Shown: positions 17,950 through 26,465 of the stretch, one piece after another
How positions within the stretch are numbered: the stretch's first letter is position 1
How the letters are laid out: every line of letters begins with the position of its first letter
Assembly: GCA_002839705.1 (NCBI GenBank)
Contig: PGYO01000001.1
Coordinates: 186,001 to 250,000, forward strand
From: Methanobacteriales archaeon HGW-Methanobacteriales-1
GTDB taxonomy: Archaea; Methanobacteriota; Methanobacteria; Methanobacteriales; Methanobacteriaceae
Length of the DNA stretch: 64,000 nucleotides
Direction of reading: 5' to 3'
Made by a program: the position numbers and the translations under genes
The notes under the pieces: generated by a model
Seen by the model: the letters and a program-made list of their open reading frames with translations, nothing else
Told to the model about the DNA's origin: nothing
The model's database searches: none

Positions 17950-19144
17950 AAGTGAATTAGAGACCATGAGGAATTCATTCAAAATACTGGATGAACGCAG
18001 AAGTGAAATTCTTCATGATCCCAAAATTAAAAAGCTACAGGAAAAGGTTAAACAGATTAGGGAAGAATCTATAGAAAACCTGGAAGAACTCGTGGAAACT
18101 GCACAAAAAAACTTTGAAGAGAATGATATTGAATTATTTTATGCAGAAGATTCAGAAATAGCCTGTGATCTTATTTATGATTTGATTAAAAATGAAAAAA
18201 TCGTTGCCAAATCAAAATCAAACACGGTGTTTGAAATCGCCTTAAGTGATTTTTTAAAGGAAAAAAATATTAATCTGGTAGAAACTGATTTAGGAGATAG
18301 GATTGTTCAGCTTAATACCCATGATAAAAGACCTGCACATCCTATTGGTCCAGCATTACATCTTAATGTGGAAAAAATTGCTGAAATAATTTCTGAAAGT
18401 ATGGATCAAGACATAGAACCACACCCACGAACTATTATGGAACTGGTTAAAGCAGATGTGTTGGACGAGCTAAATAAGTGTCAAGTTGGAATCACCGGTG
18501 CCAATTCTGTTGCCGCTGAAGATGGTTCTTTAGTAATGGTCCATAATGAAGGAAATATAAGTTTGTTGACTATGATGGACACGCATATAATTGTGGTGGG
18601 AATAGATAAACTGGTCAGTACAATTGAAGATGCTATTTCGGTAATAAAACTAGAGACTGCTTATGCTACAGGAACCAAAATACCTTCGTATATAAATGTT
18701 ATTTCTGCACCATCAAAAACAGCTGATATTGAAAAAAGACTATTAAAAGGCATGTACGGTGCCAAAAAAGTTGTAGTAATCTTATTGGATAATGGGCGGA
18801 GAGATGCATTAAAAGAATGCTTGTGGTGTATTGGTTGTGGTAGTTGTATTGTGGCTTGCCCGGTTTACAATGCAGTAGGCTATGAATTTGGATATAAAGG
18901 ATATTTGGGTGGCAGAGGGGTGGCCATGAGTAAATTTATTAAGGATGAAAAGACTAGTTTCGATTCTGGCCTTTATATGTGTACTCTTTGTGGATTATGT
19001 ACCTTAGAATGTCCTGTGAGTACACCCACTTTCGAAATAGTAGAAAAACTTCGACTAAATTCTCAAAAAGCGGGCTTCTATCCAAAAGCACATGGTGTTA
19101 TTAAAAAAAATATCAAATCCTCAGGTAATCCATTCAAATCTTGA
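17942..19144 (+). CDS. LutB-like LUD-domain protein with two 4Fe-4S motifs
   Basis: 400 aa. Residues 60-280 form a LUD domain (VAKSKSNTVFEIAL, then GITGANSVAAEDGSLVMVHN). C-terminal ferredoxin motifs follow: CLWCIGCGSCIVACP from Cys293 and CTLCGLCTLECP from Cys347. LutB proteins are about 470 aa, so this one has a shorter C-terminus. Together with the overlapping upstream CCG-domain gene it should form a soluble iron-sulfur oxidoreductase. No LutC or lactate permease gene is in view. Function inferred only by family. Confidence 0.87.
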   Translation: MNKSELETMRNSFKILDERRSEILHDPKIKKLQEKVKQIREESIENLEELVETAQKNFEENDIELFYAEDSEIACDLIYDLIKNEKIVAKSKSNTVFEIALSDFLKEKNINLVETDLGDRIVQLNTHDKRPAHPIGPALHLNVEKIAEIISESMDQDIEPHPRTIMELVKADVLDELNKCQVGITGANSVAAEDGSLVMVHNEGNISLLTMMDTHIIVVGIDKLVSTIEDAISVIKLETAYATGTKIPSYINVISAPSKTADIEKRLLKGMYGAKKVVVILLDNGRRDALKECLWCIGCGSCIVACPVYNAVGYEFGYKGYLGGRGVAMSKFIKDEKTSFDSGLYMCTLCGLCTLECPVSTPTFEIVEKLRLNSQKAGFYPKAHGVIKKNIKSSGNPFKS

Positions 19145-19681
19145 AATAAAATAAATGAAAATAATTTATAGAATGTGAAAATTATAGAATAGTGATATGG
19201 AATATGGATTTTAATAGTGAATACATGGAGTTCATACATCTAATCGATTGATTAGTAGAATTATATAAAAATTAGGGATAGATAATTCAAGCAATATATT
19301 AAGTATATCTCAAAACTAATCATAATAAAAATACTTTTAAATATAATATCATAAATTCTTAATTAAATATGCTTTAAAATTCTAAAAGTTTTTATAGGCT
19401 AATTCATCATATAATTAAAAAATACTTTAAAATACTAAAATTATTGCTTAGAATTTTTTTACTTAAAATTTTAATTTAAGTTATTGGTTAGAAAATATTA
19501 TAATTGTTTAAATGAAGCATATTTTGGTAATGCGCTTTTAAAGTTGCTTTTTAAATATTTAATTTGTTTGAAATGTTTTAAAGTTCCTTTAGGATAATTT
19601 TAATTCATAAATGTTTATTTAATAAATTAAATGCAAGTAAATGATAAAAATTATAAATTTTTAAGGTAGGAGGTATATGAA
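19145..19681. other. Long AT-rich intergenic interval
   Basis: About 540 nt without a supported gene. It holds a small palindrome CTAATCGATTGATTAG (19240-19255) and several imperfect copies of CTTTAAAATNCTAAAA or TTTTAAAGTT, which look like low-complexity drift. The right end must hold the mfnB promoter. No RNA gene recognised. Confidence 0.4.
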
Positions 19682-20398
19682 TTGCTTCTGTTAATCAGTC
19701 CAATTAATACAGAGGAAGCACTGGAGGCCATTGAGGGCGGTGCAGATATTGTTGACGTTAAAAATCCAAAAGAAGGATCATTGGGTGCTAGTTTCCCATG
19801 GATAATAAAAGGTGTTCGGGAAATGACTCCTGAAGATATGCTGGTGAGTGCTACTTTGGGTGATGTTCCATATAAACCTGGAACAGTTTCTTTGGCAGCT
19901 ATGGGGGCTTTAGTTTCTGGAGCAGACTATATAAAAGTGGGCCTGTATGGTACCAAAAATTATGATGAAGCACTGGAAGTAATGGAAAATGTGGTACGCA
20001 CTGTTCGGGAAAACAGCTCTGATGCAGTGATAGTGGCCTCAGGATATGCTGATGCTCATCGTGTGGGTGCTATTGATCCTATGGAAATTCCTAAAGTTGC
20101 TGCTGAAGCTGGTGCTGATCTGGCCATGGTTGATACTGCAGTTAAAGATGGAAAAACATTATTTGATTTTATGGATATGGATGTTTTGCAAAAATTTGTT
20201 AATGAAATTCATGACTACGGATTAAAATCAGCACTAGCGGGTTCCGTAAAAAAAGACCAGTTAAAACCACTATATGATATTAACTGTGATGTAGTAGGAG
20301 TTAGGGGTGCTGCATGCATTGGTGGCGATCGTAACACTGGAAAAATCCATCGTAGTGCTGTTGCTGAACTTAAAAATATGATAAATGATTTTGAGTAG
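19682..20398 (+). CDS. mfnB: (5-formylfuran-3-yl)methyl phosphate synthase
   Basis: 238 aa, TTG start right after TAGGAGGTATATGAA; the ATG at 19677 is out of frame. The TIM-barrel enzyme condenses two glyceraldehyde-3-phosphates to the furan precursor of methanofuran, the first C1 carrier of methanogenesis. Active-site blocks: GADIVDVKNPKEGSLGA (Lys near 26) and AMVDTAVKDGKTLFDF (Lys near 154), matching the two lysines known in the Methanocaldococcus enzyme. Found in methanogens and methylotrophs only. Single gene, upstream of guaB by 105 nt. Confidence 0.94.
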   Translation: MLLLISPINTEEALEAIEGGADIVDVKNPKEGSLGASFPWIIKGVREMTPEDMLVSATLGDVPYKPGTVSLAAMGALVSGADYIKVGLYGTKNYDEALEVMENVVRTVRENSSDAVIVASGYADAHRVGAIDPMEIPKVAAEAGADLAMVDTAVKDGKTLFDFMDMDVLQKFVNEIHDYGLKSALAGSVKKDQLKPLYDINCDVVGVRGAACIGGDRNTGKIHRSAVAELKNMINDFE

Positions 20399-20503
20399 CT
20401 AAACGGTGTTTTTGGAATGCTTTTGTAATAAATGTATATTTTTGCAAGTGTTTTCATTAAAAAAAGATTTTAAATTGAGATTAATTAGGGGGTAGGAGTT
20501 TTT

Positions 20504-21991
20504 ATGTATTCAAAAAAATTGAAAGAAGCTAAAACAGGATATACATTTGATGACTTTCTTTTAGTGCCAGGACCTTCAACTGTAGAATCAAAGGATGTGA
20601 TTACTAAAAGTAAAGTATCCCGAAACCATGAAATAACCACTCCAATTATAAGTTCTGCTATGGATACTGTCACAGAATTTGAAATGGCCATAGCTCTTGC
20701 TCAAGTTGGAGGTTTAGGTGTTATCCACCGAAACATGACTATTAAAGAGCAAATTCAACAAGTAAAAAAGGTTAAAAGGTCAGGTGACCTCACTATTCGT
20801 GATGTAATAACCATTGCTCCTGATTCTTCATTAAGGGAAGCACATCAAATTATGGATCAAGAAGAAATTAGTGGACTTCCTGTTGTTGAAAATGAGGAAG
20901 TTGTAGGTATTATAAGCCGACGTGATATAAAACCGATTCTTAATTCTGATGCACAAAGGAAGGTTAATGAAATAATGACCTCTGAGGTGGTCACGGTAGA
21001 TGAATCTATTACTCCGGGGGAAGCATTAGACATTGCCTATGAAAATAAAGTTGAAAGACTTCCTGTTGTTAAAGACAATAAGATTGTGGGAATTGTAACC
21101 ATAAAAGATATTTTAGAGCATAAAAAGTTTCCTAATGCTTCTCGTGATAGTAAAGGTCGATTCATGGTTGCTGCAGCCACAGGCCCATTTGATTTAGATC
21201 GTGCTATGGCATTGGACGAAGCAGGTGCAGAAATACTGGCTATTGATAGTGCACATGGCCACAACCTACATTTAGTTAAAAATTCTAAAGTTATAAAAGA
21301 TAACATTGATGCTGATTTAATTGTAGGAAATATTGCTACCAAACAAGCCGCGGAAGATTTAATTGCTCAGGGAGTGGATGGCCTTAAAGTTGGTATTGGG
21401 CCAGGATCCATGTGTACTACTCGTATTATTGCGGGTGTGGGTGTTCCTCAATTGACAGCCATATCTGAAGTTGCAGAAGTTGCAGAAGAATATGATGTTC
21501 CAATTATTGCTGATGGTGGCTTAAGATACTCTGGTGATATGGCCAAGGCTATTGCTGTTGGGGCCGATGCCGTAATGATGGGTAATCTTCTGGCAGGGAC
21601 TTATGAAGCTCCAGGAGAAGTTGTTGTAATGAATGGACGTAAATACAAACAATATCGTGGAATGGGATCATTAGGTGCCATGACTGGTGGAATTGGCGCC
21701 GGAACTGACAGATATTTCCAGACTCAAGAGTCCAAAGGGCCTATGAAACACACTAAGCTGGTGCCTGAAGGAGTGGAAGGTGTAGTTCCTTACCGAGGAA
21801 CGGTCAGTGAAGTTATATTCCAAATGGTTGGGGGCCTCAGGGCTTCTATGGGCTATTGTGGTGCTAAAACGATTAAAGATATGAAAGAAAAATCAAAACT
21901 GGTTAAAATAACTTCCAGTGGTATCAAAGAAAGCCATCCCCATGATCTTTTGATTACCAATGAAAGCCCGAACTATCCTACCTTAGAATAA
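20504..21991 (+). CDS. guaB: Inosine-5'-monophosphate dehydrogenase
   Basis: 495 aa, full length. It oxidises IMP to XMP with NAD, committing purines to GTP. The TIM barrel carries the catalytic loop [12 protein letters not shown] (Cys near 306), the IMP phosphate site [11 protein letters not shown], and the flap with RYFQ. Two CBS domains (about 95-205) are inserted, [18 protein letters not shown] being the second, for adenine/guanine nucleotide control. Strong GGGGGTAGGAG ribosome site. Followed by a hairpin terminator. Confidence 0.97.
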   Translation: MYSKKLKEAKTGYTFDDFLLVPGPSTVESKDVITKSKVSRNHEITTPIISSAMDTVTEFEMAIALAQVGGLGVIHRNMTIKEQIQQVKKVKRSGDLTIRDVITIAPDSSLREAHQIMDQEEISGLPVVENEEVVGIISRRDIKPILNSDAQRKVNEIMTSEVVTVDESITPGEALDIAYENKVERLPVVKDNKIVGIVTIKDILEHKKFPNASRDSKGRFMVAAATGPFDLDRAMALDEAGAEILAIDSAHGHNLHLVKNSKVIKDNIDADLIVGNIATKQAAEDLIAQGVDGLKVGIGPGSMCTTRIIAGVGVPQLTAISEVAEVAEEYDVPIIADGGLRYSGDMAKAIAVGADAVMMGNLLAGTYEAPGEVVVMNGRKYKQYRGMGSLGAMTGGIGAGTDRYFQTQESKGPMKHTKLVPEGVEGVVPYRGTVSEVIFQMVGGLRASMGYCGAKTIKDMKEKSKLVKITSSGIKESHPHDLLITNESPNYPTLE

Positions 21992-21999
21992 GGAATTAA

Positions 22000-22030
22000 A
22001 TGAAGAATTTATTTCTTCATATTTCTTAAA
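22000..22030 (+). terminator. Hairpin plus T-rich tail after guaB
   Basis: ATGAAGAA (22000-22007) pairs exactly with TTCTTCAT (22013-22020) around TTTAT, followed by ATTTCTTAAATAAATTTTT. It begins 9 nt after the guaB stop. Confidence 0.5.
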
Positions 22031-22148
22031 TAAATTTTTGGTCATTAAATATGTGGATTTAATGGAGCAGTTTTGATTATAAACTGAATTCCCTAATCCT
22101 TTTCAATATTATTCTTATTTTTAAAAATATTAAATTGAGGTTGTTAAA

Positions 22149-22778
22149 ATCCTAGAAAAGTCTTCAAGATCATTTATTATCCTTTGCGGCGGTTTGAGCA
22201 CTAGAATGGGTGAAGATAAGGGATTAATGAATTTTAAAGGAGAACCACTTATTTTAAATATTTTAAAAACAGTTAATAATTCTGCTGATGAAGTTTTACT
22301 CATTTTTAGGGATGATAATCAATTAAAAAAATATAAAAATACTATAATTGAGTTTATTGGTCTTGAGTTTTTTAATTTTGATTTAAAGTTTTTTGTTGAT
22401 GAATTTAAAGGAAAAGGTCCATTAGCCGGAATACTTGTGGGATTATCAAATATTAATAACGAATATGCTTTGGTATTACCCTGTGACTCACCTTTTGTAT
22501 CAGAATTTTTTATAAATTCGATATTTAGCAAAATGGAGATCTCTAATGAAGATCATGATTCAATTGTTCCTCAATGGAAAAACGGGGATTTAGAACCGTT
22601 GCATTCTATTTATACGGTAAAAACAAAAAATATTATTTTAAAAATGATTTCCAATGATAAAAGGGACGTTAAATCATTTATAGGTGAAATTAATTCGCTT
22701 ATGGTAGCATCGGAAATTCTTGATCCCACAGGAATGAGCTTTAAAAATTTTAATAAACCTGAGGATATTATAATCTAA
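22149..22778 (+). CDS. mobA: Molybdenum cofactor guanylyltransferase with unusual start
   Basis: About 209 aa. The nucleotide-binding N-terminus of MobA is present (SFIILCGGLSTRMGEDKGL, where relatives have LAGG-x-S-x-RMG), as is the PCDSPF metal site near residue 117. It links GMP to molybdopterin. The N-terminal strand needed for this fold lies upstream of the first usual start (TTG at 22194, which would remove it). From the in-frame stop at 22131 there is no ATG, GTG or TTG before it. GAGG (22137-22140) precedes ATC at 22149 at normal distance, so I place the start there tentatively. moaE is also in this window. Confidence 0.75.
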   Translation: MLEKSSRSFIILCGGLSTRMGEDKGLMNFKGEPLILNILKTVNNSADEVLLIFRDDNQLKKYKNTIIEFIGLEFFNFDLKFFVDEFKGKGPLAGILVGLSNINNEYALVLPCDSPFVSEFFINSIFSKMEISNEDHDSIVPQWKNGDLEPLHSIYTVKTKNIILKMISNDKRDVKSFIGEINSLMVASEILDPTGMSFKNFNKPEDIII

Positions 22779-23015
22779 CTTTACGGCTTAAAATAATACT
22801 TTCGAATAAATTATTAGATATTCAACAATCCTTTTAATAAACCATAAAGAAATATTTGTTTTCAATGATTAATTAATTTATTAAGTTAACTATTTAATTC
22901 AGCTCATTTAATAAAAAAAGTTTATTTAAACTAGATTCATGATTATATCAATAATTTTTCAACAAGATGTCTTAAAAAAGAATATAATTATAAAAAAGAT
23001 AACTAAAAACTTATA

Positions 23016-23219
23016 TTATGATTCTATTTCTACTGAACGTGGATTTCTTCTCATTTCCAGTATAAATTTATTCACGCGCTCAATCATGTCAATGTAGCTA
23101 TCTTTTTCAATTCTACATCCATCAACAATGGTGTATTCAGGCATTACGCCCTTTTGATTTTTGAATTCTATTATTTCATTAACCATTTCTCGATATTGTT
23201 CTAGACTTAAACTATCCAT
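23016..23219 (-). CDS. Stand-alone pseudomurein-binding repeat protein
   Basis: 67 aa from the ATG at 23219 (a TTG at 23228 is possible). Apart from a short lead, the protein is one repeat of the pseudomurein-binding type: YREMVNEIIEFKNQKGVMPE, then YTIVDGCRIEKDSYIDMIER. The pattern of aromatic/hydrophobic helix, G-x-MP-x-Y and a second helix fits PMBR. Normally such repeats occur in tandem on exported wall enzymes or adhesins. Here there is no signal peptide or second domain, so export is not evident. It stands alone between mobA and a membrane protein. Confidence 0.7.
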   Translation of the reverse strand: MDSLSLEQYREMVNEIIEFKNQKGVMPEYTIVDGCRIEKDSYIDMIERVNKFILEMRRNPRSVEIES

Positions 23220-23559
23220 CAATATCAACCAACTAAGTTTTTTTATACTTTATTCATCTAACTATATAAAAATAGTTGTTTTGTTTTTCCTTTTAAGCTT
23301 TTATGACTTATATTAATATATTTAATACAATAAACTTGTTGAACTTAAGTTAAAGATTTTAATAAAGGGTTAATTGAAGTTTTAGATCTCAAAACTAATT
23401 GCCAAAAACGAATTTTAATAAAAAGTGAAATCTAAAATTAAACAAATAATTCTATTTCATATCAGTGACTTCAAGAAACAGAAGTATACCTTACAATTTA
23501 AAAAAAGAAAAAGGAATCATGATTTTTAATAATAACTCCATTTTATTTTTGAAATATTT
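23220..23559. other. AT-rich intergenic interval
   Basis: About 340 nt. The left part is the promoter of the leftward PMBR gene (TATA-like TATATAGTT on the coding strand near 23262-23270). The rest carries the 3' end of the leftward DUF998 gene. I see no other gene or structure. Confidence 0.4.
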
Positions 23560-24225
23560 TCACCAGTAACCGTCGGTGAACCTGATTCTAACCCAATCTT
23601 CTCCCCTGCAGGTAAGATATCCTCCCAGTGCTGTGAGATAAATAATTATAGGGTATATAATCAACCTTTCGGAACCTCCCTTACCTATTAGTGCCCCTAG
23701 CGGGTTTGTAGCACCCATACCAAAAATTAATGGTGAAATAAGGGTTATAAGGGCTATTAATCCAAGTAAAATGGATATAATGGTCATTGGGATATTTATT
23801 CCAAGCCTGTAACTGAATATGAGTGCTAAGCTTCCGGATATGAAAGCTATCGTTGCGAAAGTTACATGGATTGCATGGGTGTATTCTGGGAATATCCCTA
23901 GTGCTGCGATACAAATGCCAAAAATAGCAAGGCATGATGAGAAAAGACGGCAACCTCCACTTTTGAGGATTAGATAAACTGCTATCACAATTAAAATTCC
24001 TAAGAGGATATTACTGAGGTTGAAGATGAGGGCAGCTGGTTCGACCAATGGTAATGATCCCCCAAGATCGCTCAAACTGTTTAAAGCAATGCTGTACTCT
24101 GGAAACATTGCCTCGGCAATGTTAACTGCTAGAATATATTGGACACATCCAACTAACAATAATATTCCTGCACTTTTATAATGGTTATTTTCCGGTTTGA
24201 AAATACTTCCTTTTTGATATTTCAT
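23560..24225 (-). CDS. DUF998 family membrane protein
   Basis: 221 aa with six membrane helices (about 20-38, 62-85, 92-108, 117-135, 145-165, 188-205). The first loop NSLSDLGG is the signature part of DUF998, and the helix with HAIHVTFA is also typical. Function of the family is unknown. GGAGAGAATTTTGAATG gives a good start. The gene follows the 255-aa two-helix membrane protein gene by 61 nt on the same strand and may be co-transcribed with it. Confidence 0.82.
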   Translation of the reverse strand: MKYQKGSIFKPENNHYKSAGILLLVGCVQYILAVNIAEAMFPEYSIALNSLSDLGGSLPLVEPAALIFNLSNILLGILIVIAVYLILKSGGCRLFSSCLAIFGICIAALGIFPEYTHAIHVTFATIAFISGSLALIFSYRLGINIPMTIISILLGLIALITLISPLIFGMGATNPLGALIGKGGSERLIIYPIIIYLTALGGYLTCRGEDWVRIRFTDGYW

Positions 24226-24286
24226 TCAAAATTCTCTCCTAATAACAGATTATCTATATGACATCAAGTGTCTAATTAGGTAATTT

Positions 24287-25054
24287 TTAATTAATCTCTA
24301 TTTTCGCATCTGGATCAAATGGATTGGTTCTCAAAGCCAGGGAGAATAGATAAGGATAATTATTCATTAGATGTTCCATGTAATGGAGCCATTCATAAAT
24401 TAAATAGGAATAAACCCTTTCAAGATCTATAGAAAGGTGCTGGTAATCAGAACTAGGTAATTTATTCAAATTATCTCTGTTTTCCAGCTCTTCAGTTAAA
24501 TGAAATGCAGCCCATAACATATCTGTAAAACTTTCATGTTCTAATAAATTGGGGTTTTCGAGTAATCCTAGCATAAACTGTCTTTTATCCAATAATAATG
24601 ATTTTAAACTTTTTAAAAGTAAAATCGAATTTTCATTATCCTCAGTTAATTGTATGGAATAATCATAATTTTTAATTATATGTGATGATTCAGAGAAATT
24701 TTTTTCTTCCCATTCCATATCAACTTTCAGGTTCTTTCTTATATTATCAATATCTGGATCAAATGAAGAAATTTCTTTCAGTAAATCTGTTCCTAATTCA
24801 CTAAAAAAAGCTCCAATAACCATATTGAGTTTTTCCATCATCATGGCCTTTTCTTTGTTGCTTATAACTCTTTCTATAACTAAAACTAAGATTAAAGCTT
24901 CTAAGGGAATGAATGCTAGGTCTATTCCAATGTAAAAGAAAACTGACTTGGCGTCGTGAAAAATCATATATACACAAAAATAGATCATGCTAGATATTAA
25001 AATTAAAACCAAGCCTGTTTTTATCTCCCAATTTAAATTTTTAAGTGAGCTCAT
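24287..25054 (-). CDS. Membrane-anchored helical protein of unknown function
   Basis: 255 aa. Two membrane helices occupy residues 12-31 and 38-62; the remaining 190 residues are polar, helical and presumably cytosolic, with FFSELGTDLLKEI, DKRQFMLGLLENPNLLEH and EWLHYMEHLMNNYPYLFSLA as distinctive segments. The long helices and the ...LRTNPFDPDA end recall an uncharacterised family that I believe occurs in other methanogens. Good GGAGATATCATG start. No catalytic motif visible; possibly a sensor or scaffold, unproven. Confidence 0.72.
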   Translation of the reverse strand: MSSLKNLNWEIKTGLVLILISSMIYFCVYMIFHDAKSVFFYIGIDLAFIPLEALILVLVIERVISNKEKAMMMEKLNMVIGAFFSELGTDLLKEISSFDPDIDNIRKNLKVDMEWEEKNFSESSHIIKNYDYSIQLTEDNENSILLLKSLKSLLLDKRQFMLGLLENPNLLEHESFTDMLWAAFHLTEELENRDNLNKLPSSDYQHLSIDLERVYSYLIYEWLHYMEHLMNNYPYLFSLALRTNPFDPDAKIEIN

Positions 25055-25097
25055 GATATCTCCAGTTTTATAGTTCTTTTAAATATTTATGGATTAA

Positions 25098-25655
25098 TTA
25101 AACAGTATAAATAATGGCTATGGGGTTTTGAGAGAACATCATGGTTCCGCGATCAATTATACGTCCTTTAGAGATATTTACTTCAATTATTTCCACTTCA
25201 AAACCTAATTCTTTAAGTTTTGATATGGATTGTGTTTTAGTTTCCATTAAAATTGCAGTAACTATTATTCTGCCGCCAGGATTCAGTTTTGTGTTGGCTT
25301 TTTCAATTATGGAATATAAATCTCCTCCACTTCCACCAATCATCAAAATGTCAAATTTTGTTATTGAATTAAGGACACTAAGAGCATCTTTTTCAAACAA
25401 TTTTACATTATCTATAAGTTCATGTTCTAAAAGATTCTCTCTAGTTAGTTTAACTGCGTTTGGATTTTTATCAATTGAATAAACTTGTTTTGATCTTTTT
25501 GCAAACTCTAAAGTCAAACCACCAGTTCCACATCCTATTTCTACTACAATATCATCTTTTTTTACTTTAGATTTACAAATTACAAGACATCTTATTTCTT
25601 CTTTGGTGGGACCAGGCACATCAGAGTTTGTTTTAAAATCTGAATCTCTAAACAT
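25098..25655 (-). CDS. cbiT: Cobalt-precorrin-6B C15-methyltransferase (decarboxylating)
   Basis: 185 aa, Rossmann methyltransferase. The CbiT N-terminal block DVPGPTKEEIRCL, the SAM loop VVEIGCGTGGLTLEFA and IGGSGGDLYSIIEKA are all present. It methylates C15 and removes the C12 acetate carboxyl of the corrin ring in anaerobic B12 synthesis. It connects with cobA, hemD and the cobalt transporter elsewhere in the window. Stand-alone gene. Confidence 0.93.
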   Translation of the reverse strand: MFRDSDFKTNSDVPGPTKEEIRCLVICKSKVKKDDIVVEIGCGTGGLTLEFAKRSKQVYSIDKNPNAVKLTRENLLEHELIDNVKLFEKDALSVLNSITKFDILMIGGSGGDLYSIIEKANTKLNPGGRIIVTAILMETKTQSISKLKELGFEVEIIEVNISKGRIIDRGTMMFSQNPIAIIYTV

Positions 25656-25820
25656 ATTTTAACCTTTAGATTTTAATATTTATTTAATAGTGTAATTGAT
25701 TTAATAAATGGGAATATCAATATCCTAAAATAATGAGTAAATATGGATTTTTTATTTCAATTAAGATATTATATTTGCTTAATTAAAGAAAAAATTTAAA
25801 AAGATAATATGGATTTTTTA

Positions 25821-26384
25821 TTATTTGATTTCATTACCGCTCCAGCGATTAAAAAGGTCATGATCAATTTCCAGAACATCTAAAACTTTTCCAGCAATAA
25901 AATTAGTTATATCATCTAAATTTTTAGGTTTATGGTAAAATCCCGGCATTGCAGGAAGAATTACTCCCCCTTCCTTACTAATTTTTAACATATTCTCCAA
26001 ATGGACAGAACGCAGTGGTGTTTCACGAGGAACAAGAACTAATTTTCTTCTTTCTTTCAATGATACATCTGCAGCCCGGGTAACGGCATTATTTGCATAG
26101 CCGTGAGCAATTGCAGAGAGAGTTTTCATGGTACAAGGAACAATTACCATACTTTCAAAAAGACAGGAACCACTATTGATAGAAGCAGTAAGGTCATTTG
26201 ATTCGTAATAATAAGTTGCAATATTTTTTAGATCTTCCAGTTGTATTCCTAATTCATAATCTAAAATAAGCTTAGCAGGTTCAGTAACAACTAGTCCAGT
26301 TTCTTTTCCACACTTTTTAAGAGATTCTAACACTTTTAAACCGTATGCAACACCACTTGCACCAGTTATGGCAACGATAATCAT
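25821..26384 (-). CDS. ubiX: Flavin prenyltransferase UbiX
   Basis: 187 aa. AITGASGVAYGLKVLESL (FMN loop), NNAVTRAADVSLKERRK and LVLVPRETPLR are the UbiX blocks. The enzyme makes prenylated FMN for UbiD-type decarboxylases. No ubiD is near. In archaea a prFMN enzyme is known to decarboxylate trans-anhydromevalonate phosphate, so this gene may support lipid (isoprenoid) synthesis; that link is inference. It sits 82 nt downstream of the HD-hydrolase gene and may share its transcript. Confidence 0.93.
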   Translation of the reverse strand: MIIVAITGASGVAYGLKVLESLKKCGKETGLVVTEPAKLILDYELGIQLEDLKNIATYYYESNDLTASINSGSCLFESMVIVPCTMKTLSAIAHGYANNAVTRAADVSLKERRKLVLVPRETPLRSVHLENMLKISKEGGVILPAMPGFYHKPKNLDDITNFIAGKVLDVLEIDHDLFNRWSGNEIK

Positions 26385-26465
26385 TTTATCACTTTTTTAA
26401 ATTAATTTTTTTTATTCATATCTTAATTTTCAGTATTTAACTTACATTATACTATTATAAAACTT

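Noticed and set aside
19400-19620. Imperfect TTTAAA-rich repeats before mfnB as iterons
   Set aside because: Copies are short, irregularly spaced and consistent with base composition of about 80 percent AT.
23681-23953. A 90-codon frame rich in His and Trp inside the DUF998 gene
   Set aside because: It overlaps a clearly membrane-spanning gene in another frame of the same strand, and lacks a ribosome site and any plausible domain.
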